The translations under genes were made by a program, and so were the position numbers. The notes below the pieces were generated by a model. That model had not been told where the DNA came from, did no database searches, and saw only the letters and a program-made list of their open reading frames with translations. Of a DNA stretch of 63,460 bases, positions 16,908 through 25,472 are shown one piece after another. The DNA is from Pseudofrankia coriaricola (GTDB lineage: Bacteria; Actinomycetota; Actinomycetes; Frankiales; Frankiaceae), in NCBI RefSeq assembly GCF_001854805.1, contig NZ_MBLO01000012.1, forward strand, positions 1-63,460, given 5' to 3'. Position 1 is the stretch's first letter. Each line of letters starts with the position of its first letter.

Positions 16908-17291
16908 ATGGACCGGGTGGCGGTCGGCCGCGTCTTCATCGTCGATGACAGCGCACCGTTCCGTGCTGTCGCCCGCGAGCTCCTGGAAGGCGGCGGCTAC
17001 CAGGTGGTCGGCGACGCCGCTACCGGGGCCGGGGCACTGGCCGCCGTGCCCGCGGCCGGCCCCGACATTGTTCTGCTCGACATCGCGCTGCCCGACATGG
17101 ACGGGTTCAGCGTCTGCCGGGCGCTACGCCGCTCGGCCCCCGCCGTCACGGTCGTGTTCTGCTCGGTCCGCGACGCCGAGCACTACGGTGACGCGATCGA
17201 GCAGTCGTCCGCCGCGGGGTTCCTCCCCAAGTCGGCGCTGTCGGCGGCCGCGCTGGCGCTGATCATGGCACGGCGCGCCGAGCGCAGGTAG
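16908..17291 (+). CDS. Stand-alone receiver (single-domain response regulator)
   Basis: This 127-residue CheY-like protein has acidic residues in FIVDDSAP, phospho-Asp in IVLLDIALPDMDG (about residue 54), a switch Ser in VVFCSVRD and Lys in FLPKSALS. It has no output domain, so it relays phosphate or acts by protein contact. It is divergent from the TerY-P-like operon (188-bp gap). Its last 109 bases overlap in antisense the 3' end of the LuxR regulator on the other strand, which could couple the two mRNAs. The start ATG at 16908 follows GGAAG closely. Confidence 0.85.
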   Translation: MDRVAVGRVFIVDDSAPFRAVARELLEGGGYQVVGDAATGAGALAAVPAAGPDIVLLDIALPDMDGFSVCRALRRSAPAVTVVFCSVRDAEHYGDAIEQSSAAGFLPKSALSAAALALIMARRAERR

Positions 17292-17974
17292 GCGAGTACC
17301 GCGAGGACGCGGCGATTGTGCTCGGCCTCGTCGGCCAGCGCGAGCCGCTGGAAGACGCTGCGGACATGCGTCTCAACAGTGCGCGTCGTGAGGTGCAGCT
17401 CGTCGGCGATCCCGTTGTTGGACCGGCCCTGTGCCATCAGGGCGAGGACCTGCCGCTCCCGTGAGCTGAGCTCGGCCAGCTCGTCGCGCCGCCCCGTGCC
17501 GCCGCCGAGCCGGCCGCCGGCGAGCATCCGGACGACCTCGGGGTCGAACGCGCAGCCATCGGCGGCCACCCGGCGCACGGCGTCCAGGAAGTCGGGCCCG
17601 GTGACCCGATCCTTGAGGAGGTAGCCCACACCGCTCGCGGTCTGCCCGACCAGCTCGTCGAGGTGCGCGACCTCCAGATGCTGGGACAGGAGAAGCACGC
17701 CCGTCCCGGGATGGCGCCGCCGCAGCAGCACGGCCGCGCGCAGACCTTCCAGGCGGTGGGTGGGCGGCATCCGGATGTCGACGACCGCGAGGTCCGGACG
17801 GTGCCGCTCGACGGCGTCGAGCAGCTCGTCCGCGTTCCCAGCCTGCGCGACGATCGCGCACCCGTCACGTTCCAACAGCTCGGCGAGCGCCGACCGGAAG
17901 AGCGACGCGTCGTCGGCGAGGACGACACGCGTCACCGTCGCGGCCGGGTCGGGCGCGGTGGTGACGGTGGTCAC
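17183..17974 (-). CDS. NarL/LuxR-type response regulator
   Basis: This 263-residue regulator has a receiver at residues about 15-130 (VVLADDASLFRSAL, phospho-Asp in DLAVVDIRMPP, Lys in YLLKDRVTG) and a LuxR-type HTH at about 165-225 (SSRERQVLALMAQGRSN). An extra 35-residue tail, rich in Ala/Ser/Asp, runs antisense through the end of the lone receiver gene. Its ATG overlaps the stop of the kinase gene upstream by four bases, so the two form a cognate pair. Position suggests that it controls the adjacent TerY-P-like operon, but that is inference. Confidence 0.9.
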   Translation of the reverse strand: MTTVTTAPDPAATVTRVVLADDASLFRSALAELLERDGCAIVAQAGNADELLDAVERHRPDLAVVDIRMPPTHRLEGLRAAVLLRRRHPGTGVLLLSQHLEVAHLDELVGQTASGVGYLLKDRVTGPDFLDAVRRVAADGCAFDPEVVRMLAGGRLGGGTGRRDELAELSSRERQVLALMAQGRSNNGIADELHLTTRTVETHVRSVFQRLALADEAEHNRRVLAVLAYLRSARRAMISASAAADSADLGRNPAADDCSIASP

Positions 17975-19911
17975 GGCCCCTCCAGGGGTAGCTCGGCGTG
18001 GACGGAGGTCCCGGCACCGGGAAAACTGCGCACGACCAGCTTGCCGTCGAGCGCGGCGACCCGGTCGCGCAGCCCGAGCAGGCCCGTCCCCGCGCCCATG
18101 TCGGCGCCGCCGACGCCGTCATCGGCGACAGTGACGAGCAGCCGGTTCCCGGACGCCCGGACGTGGACCTGGACCTGGTTGGCGCAGGCGTGCTTCGCCG
18201 CGTTCGTCACGGCCTCGGCCGCGACGAAGTAAGCCGTCGCGGCCACCCCGTCCGCCAACGGCGGCAACGCGGGTCCGTCGACGACCTGCACCGGGTACGC
18301 CGAGCGGGCGGCGAGCGCCCGCAGCGCGGGCAACAGCCCGGCCTCCGTGAGCACCGCAGGGTGGATGCCGCGGGCGAGTTCGCGCAGCTCCGCCACCGCC
18401 CCCGCCAGCCCGTCAGCGGCCCGCCGCAGGAGCGCGTCTATCTCGGGGTCGGGCTGCGCAGGACCGAGCCGGTCGCGTGCCAGCCGCAGGACCAGCGCGG
18501 CCGTGACGAGCTGTTGCTGAGCACCGTCGTGCAGATCGCGTTCGATCCGCCGGCGCTGCTCGTCGGCCGCCGCGACGATGCGGACCCGGGACGCCCGGGC
18601 CTCGGCAAGCTGAGCCCGCACCTCCGCGGCGAGTCGCTGGTTGTCCAGCTCCAGTGCCGCGACCGCCGTCACCGCGTGCAGAACATGCGGGTCGGCGCGC
18701 AGCGCCGGGTCGTGCAGGAGCACGGCGACGACGCGCGGGCCGCGCCGGACCGGAGTGATCGCGTCGTCCGGGCGGGGCGTGACGAGCTGCCCGGCGGCGT
18801 CCATGTACCCGGTGGTGGAACCGGCCTCGTCCGGGCGAGGGTAGGCGATGCGCAGCGCGGGGTCGCCGAGCGCGCGGGCCAACAGGTCAGGCAGGTCGGC
18901 CGGCGATATCCGCGGCAGCTGGAGCAGGAGATCCGCGACGGCCGTGCGGCCGAGCCGGACGCGCAGCGCGCCGGCCAGGAACGCCACGGGGAGCCCGAGC
19001 GTGGCGAGGTGAGCGACCTCGTTGACCAGCAGCGCGCTCGAGTCGGGCAGCGCCGGGTGGAGCAGCGACGCGACGCTCCCGACGAGCCCGACGCCGTACA
19101 CCGGCGCGAGCACCCGGCGGGCCGGCGGGGTGGCAACGAACCAGCGCCGGACCAGCAGGCCGCCGACGATCATGGCGAACACCACCTGCACGCCGTCGAT
19201 CAGCATGTCCTGCAGGTCGGCCAGGTCGGCGACAAGCAGCAGGTTGGGCGTCATTGACTCGTAGAACGGCACGCCCAGCGGCACGACGACAAGCACGAAC
19301 ACATACACGGCGCCGGTCACCACTCGCTCGGTGCGCGCCCGCAGCCGCCCGTCCGGGAAGGCCAGCAGGACGTGCACCAGACACGCCGAGGCCACGCACC
19401 GGACGAGCATCCCGACGGTATGCGGCACCGGATCGATCGAGACCCACAGGTCCTCGGCGAACCAGGCGATGCCGACCGTCACCATCCGCAGCCCGAGCCG
19501 ACCCGGCCGGCGTAGGTGCGTGACGGAGCCGGTCAGCAGGTAGAGCCCGCCGACGATGCCGGAGAACAGGGTGCTGGTCGTGTCCGGGGTCCGGCCAGAG
19601 TCGGCCAGCCAGAGGACCACCGCGCCAAAGGCCACGCCCGCCACGGCGAGCGCCGGGACGCCGTAGCGGCTGCGCGGTCCGCTCCCCAGCCTGGCTGTGA
19701 ACGCCGCGGGATCGCCCGCTGTGAACGCCGCGGGATCGCCCGCTGTGAACGCCGCGGGATCGCTCGCTATGAACGCCGCGGGATCGCCCGGGGGCGCCGC
19801 CTCGGGGACGGCGTCGATCGCGATGGCGCCGAGCCCGCCTTTCACGGCCGCCGCCCCGGGACGAGTCGCCCACCCGCATGATCCCGCACGGCGCGCTCCT
19901 CCCTGGACCAT
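17971..19911 (-). CDS. Membrane histidine kinase (HisKA_3) with octapeptide repeats
   Basis: This 646-residue sensor kinase has an N-terminal 45-75 region of four GDPAAFTA-type octapeptides (24-bp DNA repeats). About eight membrane helices follow (residues 80-310), then a GAF-like or linker segment to about 430. The HisKA_3 domain contains EQRRRIERDLHDGAQQQL, and the HATPase_c domain has NAAKHA and GTGLLGLRDRVAALDGK. All kinase motifs are intact. The stop overlaps the LuxR regulator start. The ATG at 19911 has only a weak RBS, so the start is uncertain and an internal GTG before the repeats is possible. Confidence 0.85.
   Translation of the reverse strand: MVQGGARRAGSCGWATRPGAAAVKGGLGAIAIDAVPEAAPPGDPAAFIASDPAAFTAGDPAAFTAGDPAAFTARLGSGPRSRYGVPALAVAGVAFGAVVLWLADSGRTPDTTSTLFSGIVGGLYLLTGSVTHLRRPGRLGLRMVTVGIAWFAEDLWVSIDPVPHTVGMLVRCVASACLVHVLLAFPDGRLRARTERVVTGAVYVFVLVVVPLGVPFYESMTPNLLLVADLADLQDMLIDGVQVVFAMIVGGLLVRRWFVATPPARRVLAPVYGVGLVGSVASLLHPALPDSSALLVNEVAHLATLGLPVAFLAGALRVRLGRTAVADLLLQLPRISPADLPDLLARALGDPALRIAYPRPDEAGSTTGYMDAAGQLVTPRPDDAITPVRRGPRVVAVLLHDPALRADPHVLHAVTAVAALELDNQRLAAEVRAQLAEARASRVRIVAAADEQRRRIERDLHDGAQQQLVTAALVLRLARDRLGPAQPDPEIDALLRRAADGLAGAVAELRELARGIHPAVLTEAGLLPALRALAARSAYPVQVVDGPALPPLADGVAATAYFVAAEAVTNAAKHACANQVQVHVRASGNRLLVTVADDGVGGADMGAGTGLLGLRDRVAALDGKLVVRSFPGAGTSVHAELPLEGP
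19697..19792. repeat. 24-bp tandem repeat, four copies, in kinase gene
   Basis: Four head-to-tail copies lie at 19697, 19721, 19745 and 19769. The first two are identical, the third differs at one base and the fourth at three. The unit encodes eight residues (GDPAAFTA) in the cytoplasmic N-terminus of the histidine kinase, so copy-number change keeps the frame. Confidence 0.95.
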
Positions 19912-20473
19912 TCCGAGCTGACTGCGGGATCGGCCACGTTACTGATCGGATATTCGCGAGGTAATGCCAACCGGCGAGGGAACGGCTCACTCGGAAGAAC
20001 ATGGACAGTCGAATTCTGTTGGGACCGGTTCGGGAACGGCCGTGGGTGCCTGAAACGTGTCCGAGGGTCCCGGGCAGGGTTTCTCTGGCCGGGTCCGTCG
20101 TATTCGGAGAGCGGAGGCGTTGGCGGGTCCGACGATCAGACCGCGGCCGCTGGTTCGATGAACGCGGCCAAGGGCCGCGGTCGTGGGCCGGTAGCCTTGG
20201 CGGGGTCGTAGTAGCCGCGGTCGCCGCGGACTCCCGCCGCCGCGCTCCGCCCCAAGATCGCGATGCTGCTCGCGCCACGCGAGGCGCAGCGAAAGGCCTG
20301 CTCTTCGCGGCCCGTCGTCGTGTTCTCGACCGTCGACAGGTGTCCGCCCCCGCCCCCCGTATCCGATGCTTGGACCACACTAGCCGCCGGGGATCGCGGG
20401 TTCCAGGCTGCCGAGTCACTGAGTGACCCGATATCGCCACCCTCGTTGGGTGGCGTGCGGGAGCATGGGCAGC
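19912..20473. other. 562-bp intergenic region, no supported gene
   Basis: This lies between the divergent histidine kinase and IclR genes. Short Arg/Pro-rich frames occur on both strands but none has family character or a good ribosome site. It probably holds both promoters. Part of 20150-20380 could be old gene debris. Confidence 0.5.
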
Positions 20474-21229
20474 ATGGACGATCACACGGTCACGGGGCGG
20501 GTTGTTGCCGTCCTCGACGCGGTCGCGGCCCAGGCCGACGCCATGACCCTGGCGGAGCTGACCCGCGCCACCGGCATCCCCAAGCCGACGGTCCGGCGCA
20601 TCGCGGCTGATCTCGTGGCCCGGCGCCTCCTGGAACGCCGCGATGACGGTTTTCGGCTTGGCAGCCATCTGTTGGATCTGGGTGCGCGTGCGGCCAGGCA
20701 TCACGGTCTCCGCGATGTGGCCACGCCATACGTTCAGGAACTCTTTGCGCGCACCGGGGAAGTTGCCTGGATCGCCGCGGCAACCGAGAGATCCCTCACA
20801 CTCGTGGACAGCGCGTTCGGCACGAACCGGGCACAGGCGGTGCGGCAGGGGGAAGGGACGCTGGAATTCTCCGGCCCGGCCCTTCTTATGACGGCTGCCG
20901 GCCGGGTTCTGCTGGCCGACCGCCCCGACCTTGTCGAGCAACTGCGCCCGCAGTCACTACCGAAGGCCACCGCCCGTACCACCACCTCGTGGCCACAGCT
21001 CATCGCCGCCCTCGCGGTCGCCCGCGACACCGGAACGGCCATAGAGCACGAACAGTCCAGGTTTGGATACAGCTGTATTGCCGCCGGGATTCGAGACCAA
21101 GAAGGCTCCCTCGTCGGCGTCCTCGGTATCACCGGACGCATCGGCAGTTGGGCGCCCGAGCGTATAGCCCGTCCGCTGGTCGCCGCGGCGGCCAGCATCG
21201 AATCTTCGCTGAAGGCCCTGACACCGTGA
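20474..21229 (+). CDS. IclR-family transcriptional regulator
   Basis: This 251-residue regulator has an N-terminal winged helix (residues 10-70, TLAELTRATGIPKPTVRRI) and a C-terminal IclR effector domain (about 80-245). The latter includes FSGPALLMTAAGRVLLA and YSCIAAGIRDQEGSLVGVLGI. IclR proteins control catabolic or stress genes by small-molecule binding. I favour ATG 20474 (MDDHTVTGR), because GGGAG lies ten bases upstream; ATG 20465 is too close to that site. The downstream neighbour is a broken permease on the other strand, so no obvious target gene remains nearby. Confidence 0.9.
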   Translation: MDDHTVTGRVVAVLDAVAAQADAMTLAELTRATGIPKPTVRRIAADLVARRLLERRDDGFRLGSHLLDLGARAARHHGLRDVATPYVQELFARTGEVAWIAAATERSLTLVDSAFGTNRAQAVRQGEGTLEFSGPALLMTAAGRVLLADRPDLVEQLRPQSLPKATARTTTSWPQLIAALAVARDTGTAIEHEQSRFGYSCIAAGIRDQEGSLVGVLGITGRIGSWAPERIARPLVAAAASIESSLKALTP

Positions 21230-21317
21230 ACCGGGGCGCACAGTCGCATCGCGGAAATCAACGGGATACCGAGTCCTCGGGAGACAGTCTCGCCACTGTT
21301 CCGTGCCAGAACTCGGG

Positions 21318-21570
21318 TTAAAGGGTTGGCCGGATGGTTCCGCTCCGGATCTCCGCCGTGATCGAGAGGGCTCCCAGCAGGGCGGCGGGATGGCACCCAC
21401 ATCGATGAAGACGCCGAGCTGGTCGGATCTGGTGGCGAGGTGTCTGGCGGCCGGGCCGTAGCCATGCAGCGCCAGGCGAGCGCGACCAGTCCGGCCAGCG
21501 TGGCCGGGAGGCTCGCCAGCATCGGCGTGCTGGTGAGCTTGGCGATCTCGGAGCGCAGCTGCCGCCTCAT
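21318..21570 (-). pseudogene. Truncated, frameshifted ABC-2 permease copy
   Basis: The first about 85 codons match the permease at 645-1385: MRRQLRSEIAKLTSTPML here versus MRRQLRSELTKLTTTP there. Further along, DNA similarity continues (TCGGATCTGGTGGC versus TCGGGTCTCGTGGC), but about 20 bases are missing near 21390 and the frame is lost. The 3' two-thirds of the gene and its ATPase partner are absent. It is a relic of a duplication of the exporter near the left end of the window. Confidence 0.8.
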
Positions 21571-21635
21571 GACGCCCTACCGAGGTCACCGGCGATCAGG
21601 CGTTCGGCGCCATGCGCTCGTGCCGGGCCGCGAGA

Positions 21636-22622
21636 TCAGAGCGTGGGGTGTGGTGCGGTGTCCGCGGCAGCGGCAGGAACGGCCGGGGGGCAGTGGGTGG
21701 CGTGGTCGACGAGGGCTGGCACCGTCGGCACGGCGACGGGCAGGAGTAGCAGCGCGGCGGCACCGGCGGCGGCGAGGTAGCGCGCGGCCCAGCTGAGGGG
21801 ACGGCCGGGGGCGAGCAGACGGCGCACCCGTTCCGCGGCGCTGCCGCCGGCCATCCCGAGCACGGGCGCGGGCGGCTGGCCGGCGACCAGGTCGAGCAGG
21901 GCGCGGGCGACGGTATGCGGGGTGGAGCGGCGGGCGGCGCTGTCGTCGGCGGCCATCTCGACGAGTTGTCGTACCTCGTCGTCGGCGGTGGTGAACAGCG
22001 GCAGTCCGGGGAAGGCACGGGCGAGTACCGCGGTGACGGTGGTGATCAGGTAGTGGTGGCCGCGTAGGTGGGCGTACTCGTGGGCGATCACCGCGTCGAG
22101 CAGCGGCGGGTCGAGCAGCGAGAGGGCACTCTCGGAGACCACGACGAGCCGGCGGCGGGCGGGCAGGCAGTAGACCGCCGGCACCGGGTGCTCGACGACA
22201 AGGACGTCGCCACGGGTGGGGTGGCGATGCCCGAGTGCCCGCAGCACGGCGGCGTGCCGGCGCCGCAGTTGGCGCTGCGGCAGCGCGACGGTTGCCGTCG
22301 CGTACAGGATGCGCCCCGCGACGATGGTCATCACACCGAGCCCGGCCGCGTCCATGGCCAGCGACACGGCGGTGCTGGAGACATGATGCGGCGAGATGCC
22401 GCACGCCATGATCAGCGACATGATCGCGTGGCCGACGGTCAGTAGCGGCACAACCAGCAAGGCTCCGAGGAGGCACACCGCGGCGACCGTGGACAGGCAG
22501 GCGGCGACCCACAAGCCGATGCCCAACCTCGGCGCCCTGCGGGTCCAGCCGGCGCCGCGCAGTAGCCGCGGCGCGAGGAACAGCATCGCCAGGATGTAGC
22601 CGGTCAGCAGCGGGGCCGTCAC
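21636..22622 (-). CDS. M56-family (BlaR1/MecR1-like) membrane metalloprotease
   Basis: This 328-residue protein has helices at residues about 8-25, 35-60, 85-110 and near the C-terminus (285-305). A cytoplasmic zinc-protease loop lies between them. The HExxH motif is AHEYAHLRGHHY (near residue 180), with a downstream acidic segment VEMAADDSAARR. The GTG start at 22622 lies one base after the BlaI-type repressor stop, the standard repressor/protease pairing in which the protease inactivates the repressor on a signal. It lacks a penicillin-binding sensor domain, as in many actinobacterial M56 proteins, so its signal is unknown. Confidence 0.9.
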   Translation of the reverse strand: MTAPLLTGYILAMLFLAPRLLRGAGWTRRAPRLGIGLWVAACLSTVAAVCLLGALLVVPLLTVGHAIMSLIMACGISPHHVSSTAVSLAMDAAGLGVMTIVAGRILYATATVALPQRQLRRRHAAVLRALGHRHPTRGDVLVVEHPVPAVYCLPARRRLVVVSESALSLLDPPLLDAVIAHEYAHLRGHHYLITTVTAVLARAFPGLPLFTTADDEVRQLVEMAADDSAARRSTPHTVARALLDLVAGQPPAPVLGMAGGSAAERVRRLLAPGRPLSWAARYLAAAGAAALLLLPVAVPTVPALVDHATHCPPAVPAAAADTAPHPTL

Positions 22623-22623
22623 G

Positions 22624-22995
22624 TCAGTCTGCGCCCTTCTCCTGAGCGCGCCAGCGCAGCGCGTCGCCCAGCGCCTCTACCTCGGCGGGGTCCATGGACC
22701 GGACGAAGTGCAGCAGGGCCATCCCACGGTTGTCGGTGCTGGACAGCACCTCGCTCAGCTGCCGCGCGGTGTACTCGCTGCGTGAAAGTGTGGTGGCGTA
22801 GACGTACCCGCGGCCGATCCGCTCCCGGGTGAGCCAGCCCTTCTGGAAGAGGCGGTCCATCACCGTCATGACGGTGGTGTACGCGAGCGGGCGGACCTGC
22901 TGCAGATCCTCGAGGATGTCGCGTACTGTGGCCGGCTCCACGCGAGCCCACATCCGGTCCATCACCTCGGCCTCGAGGTCGCCGAACAGCTCCAT
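22624..22995 (-). CDS. BlaI/MecI/CopY-family repressor
   Basis: This 123-residue winged-helix repressor has the motif VRDILEDLQQVRPLAYTTVMTVMDRL (recognition region), followed by the wing RIGRGYVYATTLSRSEYTA, as in BlaI. A GGGGAGGTGGG ribosome site precedes the ATG. It is encoded directly upstream of its M56 protease partner. Family members bind palindromes built on TACTAC/GTAGTA; three copies of a TCTCTACTA-N7-TAGTGG element occur at 23217, 23432 and 25811. It is the best candidate to bind these and so control itself and the metal cluster downstream. Confidence 0.92.
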   Translation of the reverse strand: MELFGDLEAEVMDRMWARVEPATVRDILEDLQQVRPLAYTTVMTVMDRLFQKGWLTRERIGRGYVYATTLSRSEYTARQLSEVLSSTDNRGMALLHFVRSMDPAEVEALGDALRWRAQEKGAD

Positions 22996-23216
22996 CCCAC
23001 CTCCCCTCGCCCTGCCCTGTGCGCCGGGTCAGAGCGGGCCGGCTTGTGACAAGGCGATGGTGCCACGTCTCGCCTGTCGCCAGCCGGCGGGGATGAAGCG
23101 CCCAGTCCGGCTGCGTTCAGCGGGCAGCTGAGTGCCGCTAGTGGTCGACAGGGCCGCGAGACCCGGCATTTTGCCGCGGCCCCGCGCCTCACCGCCCGCG
23201 GCCAGCACACCCCCCT

Positions 23217-23241
23217 TCTCTACTATGCAGCGTAGTGGTTA
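23217..23241 (+). promoter_or_regulatory. BlaI-like operator, copy 1
   Basis: TCTCTACTA, a 7-base spacer, then TAGTGGTTA. The CTAC/GTAG halves make an imperfect dyad of the kind bound by BlaI-family repressors. It lies 222 bases upstream of the BlaI-type gene. Confidence 0.6.
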
Positions 23242-24139
23242 GCGTGTACCCGCCAACGCCGCCGGACTGCACGCCGAATCCTGCCCCCCGGTCCGGCGAT
23301 GCCCTCCAATGCAGCCGGGACAGGAGCGACAGGACGGAGACTTGCCGACTCCAGCTCCAACGACCAGTTGTCGCGGTGCGGCCCGGGTGCCGAGACCGTT
23401 CGACAGGCCCGCGCAGTCGATCGAGACCCACTCTCTACTACAATCGATAGTGGATTAGGGGCGTGTCGTCGTCAGCAGCACCGAACCGCGTCAGTCCGGT
23501 CTCCGTCATCACGGCCGGCAGGAGTAGGAGCAGGAGCCCGCCCGCGCAGCCCTGCCGGTGCGCGACGACTCGCCCCTCGCGAGGGGCGAGCGTCCGGTTT
23601 GGCGAGGTTCGGTGGCGGGTTCAGGAAAGGATGTGCGTTGCCCGTAGCTCACGGTGCTGATCGTCTTCCTTGGGACGAGACGCGGCGTCGGTGTGGGACT
23701 CCCGGTGGGCACCTACCGGGCGAGCCGGCCCGGCGCGCTCCTGGGTGGCGTCGCCGTCCTACCCGGCGGCAGTGTCAGGCCGCCGTGATCGCGGTCCCGA
23801 CGGCGGGAGGCCTCGCTGCCTCGACCGCCGGGTTCGCCGCGGCCGCCGGTTCACCCGTGGGCGACGTCGGTGCGGCTGACGGCGGTGCCGTCACCCGCAC
23901 CGATGACAAAGTCGCGCGGACCGGCGCACAGTTCCTGCCGACAGCCATGGTCACGGCCGTCTTCGACGGTATGGACGCGCCACGCCCCTCGCTGGCGCCT
24001 GCCGCCACGGTCACAATGATGAATCCTGCCGTCAACGGCGGCTCAGGGCTGGTACGAGCTTTGGGTCACGCGGCATGGAACGGAACGCATCTGGGCAAGG
24101 ACGCATTGACGTGTCTGCCTGGCGCAGGGACCTGAGAGC
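23242..24139. other. About 0.9 kb without a gene I can support; 22-bp palindrome inside
   Basis: A plus-strand frame is open through 23299-24135, but its codons look like shifted sequence (Arg/Pro-rich, then Ala/Thr-rich) and no family is evident. A perfect 22-bp palindrome lies at 23569-23590 (CTCGCCCCTCG and its complement). The segment may be a degraded gene belonging to the metal cluster. Confidence 0.4.
23432..23457 (+). promoter_or_regulatory. BlaI-like operator, copy 2
   Basis: TCTCTACTA, a 7-base spacer, then TAGTGGATTA, in the same orientation and spacing as copy 1. It lies upstream of the plus-strand 24-25 kb genes, although no clear gene begins right after it. Confidence 0.6.
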
Positions 24140-24667
24140 ATGAGGTCCGTGACCGGCCCGATTCATCGGGATGGCGGCGTTCCTCTTACCCGCGTGGATG
24201 TGCGCGGTCTGCTGCTGGTCATTGCGGTGTTGTTTGGCGTCCTGGCGATGCACGGCGGGCTTGGCACATATCTCGATTCAGGCCATGCGGCGATGACCGT
24301 GTCCACGGGTGGCACGGCTGCCTCGAGCATGGATCTCGGTGTTGATCGCCCCGGGCTGCCGATGAAGCCCCACGAACGGGGATCCACCCCGATCGGCATC
24401 GACCCGGGCAGCCGGCCCATCAGCCCCACCGAACTACTCGGCGCGTCGATGTCTTCCTGGGGACACGACAGCCATGTCGGTGAGGTATGTCTGGCCGTGC
24501 TGCGCTCCGCGGCGCTGTTGGCCGGGTTGCTGCTGATCCTCCTGCTTGGCCGTGCGCGGCGTGACGTCTCGCGGCCGGGACTGCTCGCCGTCGGCCAGCC
24601 TCCGCCCGGACACCAGCCGCGCGCGCGGGGGCCGTCGTTGTCCTTCCTCTGCGTGCTTCGACTGTAG
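24140..24667 (+). CDS. DUF6153-family membrane protein
   Basis: This 175-residue protein has an N-terminal membrane helix (GLLLVIAVLFGVLAMHGGLG, about residues 24-43), a His/Met-containing external loop, a second helix (VCLAVLRSAALLAGLLLILLL, about 117-137) and a cytoplasmic tail ending LSFLCVLRL. The CLAVL helix and Leu-Cys-Val-Leu-Arg ending are hallmarks I associate with DUF6153, small actinobacterial proteins commonly next to DUF305 genes. It precedes the DUF305 lipoprotein by 175 bases. No enzymatic role is known. The link to copper handling is contextual. Confidence 0.75.
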   Translation: MRSVTGPIHRDGGVPLTRVDVRGLLLVIAVLFGVLAMHGGLGTYLDSGHAAMTVSTGGTAASSMDLGVDRPGLPMKPHERGSTPIGIDPGSRPISPTELLGASMSSWGHDSHVGEVCLAVLRSAALLAGLLLILLLGRARRDVSRPGLLAVGQPPPGHQPRARGPSLSFLCVLRL

Positions 24668-24842
24668 ATCGACGCCCTCGCCCCACGCCGCGCGCTCCGG
24701 TGACAAACGGCGCACATCGCGGCCGCCTCCCGCCTACGAGGCTGGCCGCCGCTGTGCCGCGCTCCGGAGCCGAGGTGTGAGCGGTGCCGCGTCCCTGTCC
24801 GTTCCGGACATCACACACGACCTCACGCGAGGAGCCCGAGCA

Positions 24843-25472
24843 ATGAAACGACTCGCCCTGTTGGTGGGCGCCCTGCTCGCCGCTGTCGTGCTCGCCGCCT
24901 GCGGCAACGACTCCGGCAGCACCGGAACCAGCGCAAGCACGAACACCGCCACGGCCACCAGCGCCACCGGCAGCGACGACCACAACTCAGCGGACGTCGC
25001 CTTCACCCAGAGCATGATCATGCATCATGGGCAGGCCGTGGAGATGGCCGATCTCGCCCCCACTCGCGCCTCATCTGCCGAGGTCAAGACGCTGGCCAGG
25101 CAGATCCGCGACGCTCAGGCACCGGAGATCACCATGATGACCGGCTGGCTGACCGCATGGGGTCAGCCGACCATCAGCTCCGGCAGCGGGATGGACATGG
25201 GCGCGGGCCACGACATGACGGTGATGCCATCGCACTCGATGGCCGGAATGATGAGCGAACAGGACATGTCGAAGCTGCGTGCCGCGTCCGGCCGCGACTT
25301 CGACCGCATGTTCCTCACGATGATGATCGAACATCACCGCGGCGCGATCGAGATGGCCACGACCGAGCAGCGCGACGGGTTCTACGGTCCGGCCAAGGAA
25401 CTCGCCGGCTCGATCGTCACCAGCCAGACCGCCGAGATCACGACCATGGAGAAACTGCTCGAGAATATCTGA
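24843..25472 (+). CDS. DUF305 lipoprotein
   Basis: This 209-residue lipoprotein starts at ATG 24843 after a GAGGAG ribosome site. The signal peptide ends in lipobox LAAC (Cys near residue 20), followed by a Ser/Thr/Asn-rich spacer. Two homologous four-helix halves follow, one with MIMHHGQAVEMADL (near residue 60) and one with IEHHRGAIEMAT (near 165). Their HH-x-G/Q-A/E motifs suit metal binding. Met/His-rich segments lie between the halves (GMDMGAGHDMTVMPSHSM). DUF305 proteins associate with copper resistance. The short protein at 8166-8492 corresponds to the second half only. Confidence 0.9.
   Translation: MKRLALLVGALLAAVVLAACGNDSGSTGTSASTNTATATSATGSDDHNSADVAFTQSMIMHHGQAVEMADLAPTRASSAEVKTLARQIRDAQAPEITMMTGWLTAWGQPTISSGSGMDMGAGHDMTVMPSHSMAGMMSEQDMSKLRAASGRDFDRMFLTMMIEHHRGAIEMATTEQRDGFYGPAKELAGSIVTSQTAEITTMEKLLENI

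Noticed and set aside
20136-20378. Possible transposase fragment on the minus strand upstream of iclR
   Set aside because: One short stretch looked gene-like, but no transposase motif, inverted repeat or target duplication could be seen.
23299-24135. 278-codon plus-strand frame as a gene of the metal cluster
   Set aside because: The first half is clearly frame-shifted debris and the second half is low-complexity. There is no start with a ribosome site and no recognisable family.
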